Notes: generated by a model from the sequence alone, not told the origin. Shown: positions 8,160-17,553, numbered from the stretch's first letter. The stretch is DNA of 64,000 nucleotides from JBBQLG01 sp038327655 (GCA_038327655.1 JBBQLG010000013.1:1-64000), one strand, 5' to 3'. Program-made: numbers and translations.

Positions 8160-9284
8160 TCAAACACGTCGCGCCAGCCGGTCCGCTTCGACCGCCGTTT
8201 TGAGCGAACTCAACCCGTTTTCTTCCGTGATGATGCGGTGCGTTTCGGGAAACTGCATGGCTGCGGTTTGATCGCGGAACATGAGCCGGAGCAGTTCGCC
8301 GTAGAGGTGCTGCTTCTCGGCGCCAAAGCCAAATTTGATTTCGATTTTCTGATAAGCCTCGAATTGTTTGTGCCGACCACTCATCATCCGGTCTTTGCCG
8401 CCGATGTTTTCGGTAACGTCCAACTGCGCACCGGGAAACAAATCGAGCAGTTCGCGGGTGGTTGCTTCGTCGGCTACGCAGCGCATAACCAGCCGGGTCG
8501 GTACCCATTCGTAAAGCGTGATGTCGCCCCGCTCGAACACTAAGCGCATCTCCTGACGATCCATGCGGCCGGTTTGGGTGAAGCCGTGGTAGAAATTAAC
8601 CAATGCGCCGTTGGGGTATTCGACCGTAGCCTGGACCTGATCTTCCAAATCGTTACTGTTTGGACGCTTACTGACCTGAGCCGCCCGCACTTTACCGTCG
8701 CCGAGCCAACCGGCAAACATATCGAAGAAGTGAACGCCATGCTCGATGAAGATACCCCCGCTTTTGGTGCGGTCCCAGAACCAGTGTTCGGGCGACAGAC
8801 CTTCGTCGCCGGCGTAGTTCTCGAAATAGCCGTGCAGAAATTCGCCGAGGAGCTGCTTGTCGATGAGGTGTTTGATCCGGGCGAACATCGGGTTATACCG
8901 CTGCATCAGGTTGGTGACCATCAGCAAACCCTTTTGCTTTGCCAGTGCCAGCATTTCTTCCCCCTCTTCCACATTCATGGCCAGCGGCTTTTCGCAGATC
9001 ACGTGCTTCCCGGCATTGAGGGCGAGCATGGCCTGTTCGTAATGCAGAAACGGGGGCGTAGCGATGTAAACGACCGTAACGTCGGGGTGATTCACCAATT
9101 CTTCCAGACTACCCAGTTGTTCGGCACCAAAGCGCTGGGCGGTACGGATGGCTTCTTCGCGTTTGGAACCCGCAATGGCAACAAGCCGCGTGTGGGGGTG
9201 CTGCAAAAATTGCTGCGCGGCAAACAGGCCAAACCCGCCCATGCCGATAATACCGATACCAATCTCTTTTTCAGGCGTATTCAT
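8160..9284 (-). CDS. Gfo/Idh/MocA family oxidoreductase
   Basis: A 374-residue NAD(P)-dependent sugar dehydrogenase-like enzyme. The N-terminal Rossmann domain has GIIGMGGFGLFAAQQ, VVYIATPPFLHYEQA and the family motif EKPLAMNVEEGEEM with the conserved Lys. The C-terminal alpha/beta domain contains NLMQRYNPMFARIK and SGGIFIEHGVHFFD, where the His residues are the usual catalytic positions. The substrate is not identifiable. Its position directly upstream of the NagB-LmbE gene on the same strand suggests an aminated or acetylated sugar or a sugar derivative. The upstream region is occupied by a long inverted repeat rather than a recognisable promoter. Confidence 0.9.
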   Translation of the reverse strand: MNTPEKEIGIGIIGMGGFGLFAAQQFLQHPHTRLVAIAGSKREEAIRTAQRFGAEQLGSLEELVNHPDVTVVYIATPPFLHYEQAMLALNAGKHVICEKPLAMNVEEGEEMLALAKQKGLLMVTNLMQRYNPMFARIKHLIDKQLLGEFLHGYFENYAGDEGLSPEHWFWDRTKSGGIFIEHGVHFFDMFAGWLGDGKVRAAQVSKRPNSNDLEDQVQATVEYPNGALVNFYHGFTQTGRMDRQEMRLVFERGDITLYEWVPTRLVMRCVADEATTRELLDLFPGAQLDVTENIGGKDRMMSGRHKQFEAYQKIEIKFGFGAEKQHLYGELLRLMFRDQTAAMQFPETHRIITEENGLSSLKTAVEADRLARRV

Positions 9285-9343
9285 GATGGTGCGTTGAGTG
9301 CTTTGTCTTCACAACCCGTAGCAAGGGGAGTATGTTAGGTTTT

Positions 9344-9454
9344 AACCCACATCGGAGGAACACAGAGGCACGGAGCAAGCACAGAGGTCACCGAGAAAAA
9401 GGGAGAAAAAATCTCGGTGACCTCTGTACCTCTGTCGGTCCGCCGATGCGGGTT
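9344..9454. repeat. Long imperfect palindromic repeat (ACAGAGG / CGGCGGACCGACAG type)
   Basis: Outer arms AACCCACATCGG (9344-9355) and CCGATGCGGGTT (9443-9454) pair with one mismatch. Inner arms ACAGAGGTCACCGAG (9381-9395) and CTCGGTGACCTCTGT (9413-9427) pair perfectly. The right end, read on the minus strand, shares TCGGCGGACCGACAG with the element at 55790-55806, so these are copies of a dispersed palindromic family. It occupies the gap between the metallophosphoesterase and the dehydrogenase genes. Confidence 0.85.
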
Positions 9455-9460
9455 CCCCTC

Positions 9461-10741
9461 CTACCCCTGCACCAACTCAAAAATGGTGATCTCCGGCAGG
9501 ATACCAATTCGGCCGGGATAGCCGATGTAGCCGTAGCCCCGATTGACGTACAGCCGCTGATTACCTTCTTCGTATAGTCCCGCCCACTGTTTGTAGAAAT
9601 ACTGCGCCGGACTCCATTTCATACTGCCCACTTCAACGCCAACCTGTGCCCCGTGCGTGTGACCGGCAAACATCACGTCAATGTCGCTGTAGTTGGGCCG
9701 TACCTCCGCGTCCCAATGCGTAGGGTCATGCGACAGCAATAATTTAACCGGATATTCTTCGGCCCCTTTGTAGGCTTTTGCCAGATTCCCCATGCGCAGG
9801 GCGGCCGGACCGAAACCGAGATTCTGGACGCCAATCAACGCAATTTTATCGCCGTGCTGCTCCAGAATTTTGTTCTCGTCCATCATCAGGTTCCAGCCCA
9901 GCAGTTTATGGGCGGCCATGAGGTTGTTCAGATTCTGCTGTTTGGCGGCTGCACTCGGCCACTGCACATACGTGCCGTAATCGTGATTGCCGAGCGTCGA
10001 ATACACGCCCATCGGTGCTTTGATTTTATTGAACACGTCGATGTAATCGTTTACTTCGTCTGCCGTACTGTTAACTAAATCACCGGTAAAAAAGACGAGG
10101 TCGGGCTTCTGTTTCAGCAGTAAATCGACACCCCCGCGTACGGCCGTTTTGTTGAAAAAGCTGCCCGAATGCACGTCTGAAATCTGTGCAATCGTCATCC
10201 CATTGAAACCGGACGGCAGGTTTTTCAGGGCCAGTTTTACCCGCCGGACACGGTAGTCGTGGGCACCCGACAAAATACCATACGTGAACCCCACCAGTGG
10301 AACCGCTCCGGCCACGAGTGCGGCTTTCGCCAGAAACTCCGAACGGGGAATGCTGTCCGTTGCCGGTATTGTTTTACGGGTTGTGTCTTCTACAGCTTCG
10401 CGTATTTCAGGCTTGTAAAATAGCGACACCAGCCAGCGGAAGAACCGAAGCAGGTCGTCGACCAGCAGGAAGATGACCGCGAACACTTTAGAGAAATAAG
10501 GGATCGCGATGACGGCCCAAAGCAACGTCCGCGTGGTGCGGCTGACGGAATCGGGCGGCAACAACTGCATGACTACATACAACAGCAACGACAGGCCGGT
10601 AAATCCCCAGTAAATAAACGTGATGATCCGCTGGGTACTCTCACTGGCCGACTGGCTAACGGTTTTAACGGCCTGAAACACGTACCAGTCGATCAGGAGC
10701 AGAATAACCGGGAGGATCAAAAATAAGGCAGTACGATTCAT
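9461..10741 (-). CDS. Membrane-anchored metallophosphoesterase (YkuE/YaeI-like)
   Basis: A 426-residue protein. The N-terminal about 170 residues hold roughly four hydrophobic segments (starting TALFLILPVILLLID). The rest is a calcineurin-like phosphoesterase domain with the full motif series: AQISDVHSGSF, FFTGDLVNS, LGNHDYG, LSHDPTHWD and FAGHTHGAQVG. These supply the two-metal site. Relatives act on envelope lipids such as UDP-diacylglucosamine or on cyclic nucleotides; the substrate here is unknown. It lies downstream of the RND efflux genes but beyond a hairpin terminator, so it is probably transcribed separately or only by read-through. Confidence 0.9.
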   Translation of the reverse strand: MNRTALFLILPVILLLIDWYVFQAVKTVSQSASESTQRIITFIYWGFTGLSLLLYVVMQLLPPDSVSRTTRTLLWAVIAIPYFSKVFAVIFLLVDDLLRFFRWLVSLFYKPEIREAVEDTTRKTIPATDSIPRSEFLAKAALVAGAVPLVGFTYGILSGAHDYRVRRVKLALKNLPSGFNGMTIAQISDVHSGSFFNKTAVRGGVDLLLKQKPDLVFFTGDLVNSTADEVNDYIDVFNKIKAPMGVYSTLGNHDYGTYVQWPSAAAKQQNLNNLMAAHKLLGWNLMMDENKILEQHGDKIALIGVQNLGFGPAALRMGNLAKAYKGAEEYPVKLLLSHDPTHWDAEVRPNYSDIDVMFAGHTHGAQVGVEVGSMKWSPAQYFYKQWAGLYEEGNQRLYVNRGYGYIGYPGRIGILPEITIFELVQG

Positions 10742-10757
10742 GAATGAAATAATGAAA

Positions 10758-10792
10758 AACGCTCACAGTCCTGACTGAGGGCTGTGAGCGTT
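10758..10792 (-). terminator. Hairpin terminator of the RND efflux operon
   Basis: Thirteen-base arms AACGCTCACAGTC and GGCTGTGAGCGTT pair with one G-U, and on the minus strand are followed by a TTTTTCATT run. The hairpin lies directly after the RND transporter gene. Confidence 0.8.
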
Positions 10793-10813
10793 GGTTTTAA
10801 CGTGTTTGTCAGC

Positions 10814-13800
10814 TTACGCCATTTCTTCCTGAAGTTCCTCTTTAGGCTCCAGAGCAGGATCTTTCTTACCGAAAAACTTCATCCGAATCCGCTCGTTCAG
10901 CCAGTACAGACAGGGAACAATAACCAGTGTCAGCACGGTCGAGAAGGTCAGGCCGTAAATGATTGTCCAGGCCAGAATGTTCCAGAACACCGAACTGTCG
11001 CCCCCAATGACGAGGTGCGGGTTAAAGTCGCGGAACAGACCCACAAAGTCCAGCGAAATACCAAACGCCAGTGGCACCAGACCCAGCACCGCAGCCGACG
11101 CTGTCAGCAGTACCGGCGTCAGACGGATGCTGCCCGCTTCGATGATGGCCCGGCGCAACGGAATACCCCGCCCGCGCAGTTCTTCGATGAATTCGATGAG
11201 CAGGATCCCGTTTTTCACCACAATACCGGCCAGCGAGATGATACCCACGCCCGACATGATCACCGAGAAACTCTTACCCGTCGCCATGAAGCCCAGCAAC
11301 ACGCCAATCAGCGACAGCAGAATAGTGACGAAGATAATCAGCGGCTTCACCACCGAGTTGAACTGCGTCGCCAGGATGAGATAAATAAGCATCAGGGCAA
11401 TACCGAAGGCCGAAATCAGGAACGTCATCGACTCCTGCTGATCTTCCTGCTCTCCGCCCATTTTGATGGTGTAGCCGTTGGGTACTTCCATCTGGTTGAC
11501 CACCTGCTGTATCTGCGCTACAATCTCGTTGGCGTTGTAGCCCGGCACCACGTCGGAACTCAGTGTTACTACGCGTTCCTGATTCTTGCGGTTAATCTGG
11601 CTGAACGTTGTGCCGTAGTCGATGTCCACTACCGACGTCAGCGGCACCTGCCGAAGCTGCCCGCCCGAATTCATGTCGCGGTATACGATGTTCAGGCTCA
11701 GCAACTGCTCGATCTGCGTCCGGTCGGTCTGTTTCAGGCGTACCATAATCGGGTACTCGTCCTTGGCATCGCGGAATTTCGACACTTCGGTACCGAACAG
11801 GGCCGTCCGAATGGCCAGCGCAATCGTCGAGGATGAAATACCTTCGCGCTCGGCTTTGTCGCGGTTGATATTTACCACAATTTCGGGTTTGTTCGTCACC
11901 AGATCGGACTTCAACTGGTCGATTCCTTTGATGCCCGCCTGACTGATGCGCTGCCGAGTGTCGCGGTCAATTTTTTGCAGTACCGCGAAGTCTTCACCCG
12001 AAATCTCCACTGAAATCGGCTTACCCGTTGGCGGACCCGTGCTTTCGCGGGTGACCGAAATTTCGGTACCGACAATGCCCTGCGTGGCCGCCCGCACTTT
12101 GGCCAGCAGCGAATCCGTCGAAACACCTTCGCGCTCTTCATTGCCTTTAAACGCTACCGTCACCTTGGATTTGTACGGCGTGGCGTTGCGGTCGGGGTTC
12201 TGCGGATCGCCCGCGTTTTTGCCCACGTTCGAGATCACCGAGTTTACGGTATGCTCAGCGTTGTTGTCGGCCAGCACTTTAAACACCCGCTTTTCGATAA
12301 GCTTCGTCACCGAGTCGGTCACGTTGGCATCGGTACCAACCGGCATCACGTTGTACACGTAGATGTAATCCGGCTCACCGCTGGGGAAGAAAATGACTTT
12401 TGGCTTCACGATGCCCATCAGTATGAACGTGCCAATCAGCAGTGCAAACGCAGCCACCACCGTCAGCACCGGACGCCAGCCCGTCAGAATCCACGAAATC
12501 AGGCTTTGGTAACCGGTTTTCAGTTTCGGCAGGGCTTTTTCCTGGAAGGGTACAATTAGCCGGGGCGTCAGAATGTAGTGGTTGAAGACGTACAAAATAA
12601 TCGCCAGCACCAGCAAATTGCCGATACCCCGGTCGATCACGTAGCCAATACCGGCCAGAACAGTCAGGATAATCAGGGGCCGCTGAATGGTTTTGAAACT
12701 GGTATCCGTCTCTTCGCCGTGTTCGTCGTCGTGCCGTTTCATGAACGTGACGGCAAACACCGGGTTGATGACGTAGGCCACGAACAACGAGGCAAACAGG
12801 GTCAGGATGAGCGTCAGAGGCAGGAATTTCATAAACTCGCCCACAATACCCGGCCAGAACAGGAGCGGGAAAAACGGCGCAATGGTTGTCAGCGTACCCG
12901 ACAATACGGGAATAAACACCTCTCCGGCGGCTGCTTTCACCGCCATCTTAATGTCCCAGTCTTTGTTCTCGTTGAAGAGCCGGTGCGAGTTTTCGATCAC
13001 CACAATGGCATCATCGACCACCAGCCCCAGGCCGAGCAGAAACGCAAACAGCACAATGGTATTGAGCGTGAACGCCGTACCCACCACCGGCCCGACCACG
13101 GGCATCAGCACAAAAGCAACCAACGCCGATAATGGTACCGACAACCCGATGAAAATGGCATCGCGGATACCCATAAAGAACATCAGTACCAGTACCACGA
13201 AAATGAAGCCCAAAACGACGGTGTTGACGAGGTCATTGACGTTCTCTTTGGTTTTCACCGATTGGTCGGCCGTTACTTTCACCGATAACCCCTGCGGCCA
13301 GCGGTCGCTTTTATACTGATCGATGGTTTTTTCGATCCGGTCCGACGCGGCCAGCAAATTGGCCCCCGCCCGCTTGATGACGTTCAGCGTGACGACGGTT
13401 TTATTATCCAGCCGTGCGAAATCCTGTTGTTCTTCAAAAGCATCGCGCACATCGGCCACATCGCCCAAGCGCACAGTAGCACCCGTTCCGGTTCTGATTT
13501 CCAGATTCGCGATTTGCTGCACGTCGGTAAATTCACCCTTCACGCGCAGTGTCCGCCGAACACCATCGACGTTCAGGTCACCACCCGACACGTTGATGTT
13601 CTCGCTCGCTACCGCCTGCTGAATGTCTGTAAAAGCCAGCCCTGCCGACTGCATCCGCGACAAATCGACGTTGATCTGAATTTCGCGTTTCAGGGCACCC
13701 ACGACGTCTACCCGGCTGATTTCCGGCATGGCTTCGATGGCGTCCTGCAAATCCTCGGCGTAGTCTTTCAACTGGTTCAGCGGGTAATTGCCGGCCAGAT

Positions 13801-14251
13801 TGATGTTCATGATCGGAAACTCCGAAAAGTTCACGTCCTGCGCCGTTGGCCCGGCATCCACCTTTTGCGGCAAGTCGCGCTTGGCCTTGTCAATTCCGTC
13901 GCGCACCCGTTGCAGGGCGACGGCCACATCGACGTCGGGATTAAACTCAACCGTAATCAGCGAGAAATCCTGCAGGGCGTTCGATTTTATCCGTTTTACG
14001 CCCGTCAGCGACTTAAGCTGTTTTTCAATCGGCTTGTTGATCGTGTTTTCAATATCGGCCGGGGCCGTGCCGAGGTAAGTCGTCTGCACGATAATCTGCG
14101 GCACCTTAATGTCGGGAAACTGCTCTTTCGAGAGGTTGTTGTACACGAACAAACCGCCGAGCGTAATCAGCACCGTGAAGATGTAGATGGCTGTCCGGTT
14201 CTCGACGCACCAGTTCGTAAAACCGAGGGTCTTATATTGGTCGAATCTCAT
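10814..14251 (-). CDS. RND (HAE1/AcrB-type) efflux transporter permease
   Basis: A 1145-residue inner-membrane proton antiporter of the AcrB family, the pump of a tripartite efflux system. It shows the N-terminal helix (AIYIFTVLITLGG), the periplasmic porter region and the helix-4 motif GLVVDDAIVVIEN with the proton-relay aspartates. It also has the duplicated second half with FVTILLSLIGVLLG and TASAAVLGLVPLA. The chain is slightly longer than E. coli AcrB because of an inserted soluble and hydrophobic stretch after helix 6 (charged RHDDEHGEETDT). It is the last gene of a tetR-tolC-MFP-RND operon. The 76-base gap before it contains nested inverted repeats. Confidence 0.95.
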   Translation of the reverse strand: MRFDQYKTLGFTNWCVENRTAIYIFTVLITLGGLFVYNNLSKEQFPDIKVPQIIVQTTYLGTAPADIENTINKPIEKQLKSLTGVKRIKSNALQDFSLITVEFNPDVDVAVALQRVRDGIDKAKRDLPQKVDAGPTAQDVNFSEFPIMNINLAGNYPLNQLKDYAEDLQDAIEAMPEISRVDVVGALKREIQINVDLSRMQSAGLAFTDIQQAVASENINVSGGDLNVDGVRRTLRVKGEFTDVQQIANLEIRTGTGATVRLGDVADVRDAFEEQQDFARLDNKTVVTLNVIKRAGANLLAASDRIEKTIDQYKSDRWPQGLSVKVTADQSVKTKENVNDLVNTVVLGFIFVVLVLMFFMGIRDAIFIGLSVPLSALVAFVLMPVVGPVVGTAFTLNTIVLFAFLLGLGLVVDDAIVVIENSHRLFNENKDWDIKMAVKAAAGEVFIPVLSGTLTTIAPFFPLLFWPGIVGEFMKFLPLTLILTLFASLFVAYVINPVFAVTFMKRHDDEHGEETDTSFKTIQRPLIILTVLAGIGYVIDRGIGNLLVLAIILYVFNHYILTPRLIVPFQEKALPKLKTGYQSLISWILTGWRPVLTVVAAFALLIGTFILMGIVKPKVIFFPSGEPDYIYVYNVMPVGTDANVTDSVTKLIEKRVFKVLADNNAEHTVNSVISNVGKNAGDPQNPDRNATPYKSKVTVAFKGNEEREGVSTDSLLAKVRAATQGIVGTEISVTRESTGPPTGKPISVEISGEDFAVLQKIDRDTRQRISQAGIKGIDQLKSDLVTNKPEIVVNINRDKAEREGISSSTIALAIRTALFGTEVSKFRDAKDEYPIMVRLKQTDRTQIEQLLSLNIVYRDMNSGGQLRQVPLTSVVDIDYGTTFSQINRKNQERVVTLSSDVVPGYNANEIVAQIQQVVNQMEVPNGYTIKMGGEQEDQQESMTFLISAFGIALMLIYLILATQFNSVVKPLIIFVTILLSLIGVLLGFMATGKSFSVIMSGVGIISLAGIVVKNGILLIEFIEELRGRGIPLRRAIIEAGSIRLTPVLLTASAAVLGLVPLAFGISLDFVGLFRDFNPHLVIGGDSSVFWNILAWTIIYGLTFSTVLTLVIVPCLYWLNERIRMKFFGKKDPALEPKEELQEEMA

Positions 14252-14266
14252 TGTTGGTTTCGGTTT

Positions 14267-14324
14267 GTGGTTTGTCGCCTGTCGTTTTTAGTTCTCCGTA
14301 GGGAAACCAAAAACGACAAACCAC
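14267..14324. repeat. Nested inverted repeats between MFP and RND genes
   Basis: GTGGTTTGTCG (14267-14277) pairs with CGACAAACCAC (14314-14324). Inside it, GTCGTTTTT (14281-14289) can pair with AAAAACGAC (14309-14317). The two hairpins share bases and exclude each other. This could be an intercistronic mRNA stability element or partial terminator that sets pump levels relative to the adaptor. Confidence 0.6.
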
Positions 14325-14327
14325 GAA

Positions 14328-15464
14328 CTAATAATTAATCGGCTGGCCGTCGGCCAGTTCCTGATAGCCCTGCGTAATGAGCTGGTCACCTGCTTTCAGC
14401 CCCTCCGTCACTTCAATCTGTCCGCCGTAACTCTTCCCGGTCTTCACCGTGCGTGCCTTCGCTATTTTTTTGCCGTTTTCGGTAACGGCCACGTATACTA
14501 ATTGTCCTTTCTCGGTCGTCTGGATCAGGTTCTGGTTAATCACCATCGCGTTCGGCGTGGTGTCGTCGTTGATTTTCACCTGCGCCAGCATATTGGGCTT
14601 CAGGCTATTGTCCGACGGCAGTGGTGCTTCGATGGTGAACGTCCGGGTTAGCGGATCAACCGTCGTCGACACAAAGCTGATCGTGCTGTTCAGGGTCTTG
14701 TTTACGTCGGGAAAGCGAATTTGCACGCCATCGCCTTTTCGTACACTGCCCGAATAGGTATCGGCTACTTTAGCAACCGCTTTCAACTGCGAGAGGTTTA
14801 CGACCCGCACCAATCCGATACCCGGAGCCGCCTGCTGACCAACCTTCACGCTTACCTGATCGACTACACCCGAGATTGGCGACGTAACACGGGCCTGCCC
14901 CAACTGCGTACCGAGCGTAGATAGCCGCCGTTCGAGACCTTCTTTGTTGTTTTTAGCCTGTAAATACTGAATCTCGGTACCAATCTGCTGTTTCCAGAGG
15001 TTCGCCTGCTTTTCGTAGATCGTGTTGGCCAATGACAACTGCGTTTTCAACTCCGCCACGGACTGGTTCAGCAACTGATCGTCGATCTTGGCAATCGGTG
15101 AGCCGGCCCGGACGTTATCCCCCTCTTTCACGTACACCGCCGTCACCACGCCACCCGTACGGGGACTTACCTGCACGTTGTTCTTGGCGTCGATGGTGCC
15201 CTGTAGTTCCACAAAATGCCGGAACGTCGAGGGAGCCACGGCCAATACCGTTACATCTTTCACGCGTGCTTCTTCGGCCTTTTTGGGGTCAAGCTTTGTG
15301 ACGTCGGCTTCGAGGGTCTTAATTTTCGCAGCCAGTTCGGCTTCCTGTTTTTTGAGATCGGCCAACGCTGCCTGTTTTTCGGGAAGCGTGTCTCCTACTT
15401 TCTTTTCGCCTGAGCAGGCAACCAGCAAACTGGCTGCCAGCCCGATTATGTAATATGCTTTCAT
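14328..15464 (-). CDS. RND efflux periplasmic adaptor (membrane fusion lipoprotein)
   Basis: A 378-residue HlyD/AcrA-type adaptor. The N-terminus is a lipoprotein signal with lipobox LLVAC, the Cys being about residue 18. A coiled-coil stretch follows (LADLKKQEAELAAKIK), then the lipoyl/barrel-sandwich half-motifs around VQVSPRTGGVVTAVYVKEGD and TSPISGVVDQVSVKVG, and beta-barrel and membrane-proximal domains. It bridges the RND pump to the TolC-like channel. It lies 37 bases after the tolC-like gene in the same operon. An early acidic/basic helix before the hairpin is longer than in AcrA, a common feature in Bacteroidota. Confidence 0.94.
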   Translation of the reverse strand: MKAYYIIGLAASLLVACSGEKKVGDTLPEKQAALADLKKQEAELAAKIKTLEADVTKLDPKKAEEARVKDVTVLAVAPSTFRHFVELQGTIDAKNNVQVSPRTGGVVTAVYVKEGDNVRAGSPIAKIDDQLLNQSVAELKTQLSLANTIYEKQANLWKQQIGTEIQYLQAKNNKEGLERRLSTLGTQLGQARVTSPISGVVDQVSVKVGQQAAPGIGLVRVVNLSQLKAVAKVADTYSGSVRKGDGVQIRFPDVNKTLNSTISFVSTTVDPLTRTFTIEAPLPSDNSLKPNMLAQVKINDDTTPNAMVINQNLIQTTEKGQLVYVAVTENGKKIAKARTVKTGKSYGGQIEVTEGLKAGDQLITQGYQELADGQPINY

Positions 15465-15501
15465 GAGTGGTTACGCAGCGATGAATGCTGCTTTTGAGTG
15501 A

Positions 15502-16890
15502 TTAATTGCCGGTATAAAGGGTACCCCGCGCCTTGTCCTGATCCACTTTCGTGATGAGAAAATCGTACAGAGCCGCGAAATAGTTGGTTTGCGCTTCGCG
15601 AAGGGATGTTTCAGCGTTGAGGACTTCAATGTTCGAGCCGACGCCTTCTTTGTATTTGATGCGTGTAACCCGTACGATTTCTTCGGCCAGGTCGCTGTTG
15701 CGTTTCTGGGTCCGCAGCGTTTGGAGGCTGTTCGTGAGGGTGATGTTGGCCTGTTTCAGTTGCAGGTCAATGGAGTTCTTCAGCAGCTCGCCACTGTTTT
15801 GTGCTTTCTGGAGCGTGACGCGCTGTTGCTGGCCCAAATACTTTTTGGCGAACCCGTCGAAGATTGGAACGGAGAAACTGATACCGAGTGCCGACGAGTT
15901 AAACCACCGTTTGGTAAGCAGGTCGATGAGATCATTGCGGCCGTTGTTGTAGCCATAATTGGCAAAGAAACTCAGGCGGGGATAGTACTTGGCAGCCGTT
16001 CCCTGAATGTCGAAGTCGGCCAGCCGAATCTGGCTTTGCAACGTCTGAAACTCAATCCGGTTCGTGTAATCGAAGTTCTGGTCCTGCACGATATCGCCCG
16101 CCAGCTGCTCCAGATTAACGTCCTGAATCTGGTCGGTGAGCGCAATGTTATCGTTTACGCTCAGACCCATCTGAAACTTGAGCAGGTAGTAGCTGAGGCC
16201 AATAAGGTTCTGCGTATTCTGCCGGTCCGACTTCAGGTTGTTGAGTTGTACCTCCAGCCGGTCCACATCAATTTTCTCCACAAATCCCTGTTTAAACGTC
16301 GCGCGGGTGTTGTTCAGCAGTGTATCCGTGCGGTTAATGTTCAGGTCGAGCAATTTGCTGCGTTGTTCATTCACCAGTACGCCGTAATATGCCTTGGCTA
16401 CCTGCTCGGCCACCGTAATTTTAGACGCGGTGATGGTACGCTGTGCCAGCTCCCGAAAGGTAGCAGCCGCTTTAAGCCCCACTTTGTAGGAGGCATCAAA
16501 GATCAACTGGTTGAGACTCGCACTGGCGTTGCCCACAAAGTTGGTGCTCAGTTTAATCGTCTGTACCCCCTCCGCCACCGCCGTACCCGACGCGGGTGCC
16601 CCAAAACTACCCGCCGGAATAATGACCTGCTGAATGATGGGATTGTACTGGACCTGCCCCGCAATGCTTACCTGAGGCAGTGCAGTGGCTTTGATTTCGT
16701 TAATGCGGGCTTCGGCACTGACGGCGTCTAACTGAGTGTTTCGGACATTTACGTTTTGCTTGACGGCAAATTCAATGGCTTCATTCAGCGAGAAGCCGCG
16801 CGGCTGATTCTGGGCGGCTGCGGTCAGGCTGTAGCCGACGGTCAGCAACAGGGCATACCATCGGCGTGACGGGTAAAATAGGCGATTCAT
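15502..16890 (-). CDS. TolC-family outer-membrane efflux channel
   Basis: A 462-residue protein with an N-terminal signal peptide (cleavage after about AAAQ) and the duplicated TolC/OEP architecture: long helices with FSLNEAIEFAVKQN near the start and a second copy ending in LREAQTNYFAALYDF. It forms the trimeric outer-membrane duct for the RND system encoded downstream. Its ATG overlaps the stop codon of the TetR gene by four bases (ATGA), so synthesis of channel and regulator is translationally coupled. The order tetR-tolC-MFP-RND is common in Bacteroidota. Confidence 0.94.
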   Translation of the reverse strand: MNRLFYPSRRWYALLLTVGYSLTAAAQNQPRGFSLNEAIEFAVKQNVNVRNTQLDAVSAEARINEIKATALPQVSIAGQVQYNPIIQQVIIPAGSFGAPASGTAVAEGVQTIKLSTNFVGNASASLNQLIFDASYKVGLKAAATFRELAQRTITASKITVAEQVAKAYYGVLVNEQRSKLLDLNINRTDTLLNNTRATFKQGFVEKIDVDRLEVQLNNLKSDRQNTQNLIGLSYYLLKFQMGLSVNDNIALTDQIQDVNLEQLAGDIVQDQNFDYTNRIEFQTLQSQIRLADFDIQGTAAKYYPRLSFFANYGYNNGRNDLIDLLTKRWFNSSALGISFSVPIFDGFAKKYLGQQQRVTLQKAQNSGELLKNSIDLQLKQANITLTNSLQTLRTQKRNSDLAEEIVRVTRIKYKEGVGSNIEVLNAETSLREAQTNYFAALYDFLITKVDQDKARGTLYTGN

Positions 16891-17507
16891 ACTGTGGTTT
16901 GGTTGTATTGATTGTAGAGGACAAATCCTTTTTCGGTAAGAATGCCCCGGATAAAATGGTGCAGTAACTGTTCCTGAATGGCGAGCATGTTGGTGAGCGC
17001 ATTGGGAAAAACGCGGTCATCAAACCCCAGTTGGATCGACTCGATGCGTAACCGGGCCATCACTTCCAGATCCAGATCGGTGCGGTAAAGGCCCTGTTCG
17101 ATACCGGTTTGCAGGTTTAGCCGGATCGATGTGATGATGTGCTTTTCCTTGAAATCCAGAAACACCGTCCAGGCCTTTGGATAGTGCCGCTGAATGTCGA
17201 TCAGCGTACTGGGGTTTACCTCGTGATTTTTTTTTCGCATCATCTCCGACATCCGCAGCAGTTCATGAATCGGGTCTGCTGACTCGGTGGCCATGCAGTT
17301 CATCTCGTTCTGATCCCGTTCCAAATGCGTCCGCATTACCTGTAACACGATGTCATCCTTATCAACAAAATGCTGATAGATCGTTTTTTTGGAGATCCCC
17401 ACCTGCCGGGCTATGTCGTCCATCGTGACGGACTTCACCCCGAATTTCCACAGGAGTTTCTCTGCTTCGGTTAAAATCTTCTCTCTCATAGTACGGCTTT
17501 CGGCCAT
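16887..17507 (-). CDS. TetR/AcrR family transcriptional regulator of the efflux operon
   Basis: A 206-residue regulator. The N-terminal helix-turn-helix (about residues 20-45) reads VTMDDIARQVGISKKTIYQ, followed by HFVDKDDIV, the standard TetR signature. The C-terminal helical domain binds an effector that cannot be predicted. It is the first gene of the efflux operon and overlaps tolC by four bases. It probably represses its own promoter and is released by a pump substrate. A short inverted repeat, TGGAAACT and AGTTTCCA at 17524-17553, lies just upstream of the start and is a candidate operator. The mapped promoter lies in a duplicated 29-bp unit. Confidence 0.93.
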   Translation of the reverse strand: MAESRTMREKILTEAEKLLWKFGVKSVTMDDIARQVGISKKTIYQHFVDKDDIVLQVMRTHLERDQNEMNCMATESADPIHELLRMSEMMRKKNHEVNPSTLIDIQRHYPKAWTVFLDFKEKHIITSIRLNLQTGIEQGLYRTDLDLEVMARLRIESIQLGFDDRVFPNALTNMLAIQEQLLHHFIRGILTEKGFVLYNQYNQTTV

Positions 17508-17523
17508 GTCGAGAGGGAAACCG

Positions 17524-17553
17524 TGGAAACTTTCAAAAAGTTTTTAGTTTCCA
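17524..17553. promoter_or_regulatory. Candidate TetR operator
   Basis: An inverted repeat TGGAAACT-N14-AGTTTCCA lies 17 bases upstream of the tetR start, between the predicted promoter and the gene. Position and symmetry suit autoregulation, but no family consensus is available. Confidence 0.35.

Noticed and set aside
8083..8508. 142-codon N-terminal extension of nagB
   Set aside because: It lies inside the dehydrogenase gene in another frame and has no NagB similarity; the ATG at 8082 fits the family start.
10784..11836. Long plus-strand frame of 350 codons
   Set aside because: It is antisense to the RND transporter and is rich in His, Gln and Arg, typical of an antisense frame.
15589..16731. 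Plus-strand frame of 380 codons
   Set aside because: It is antisense to the TolC-like gene, whose motifs and operon overlap are clear.
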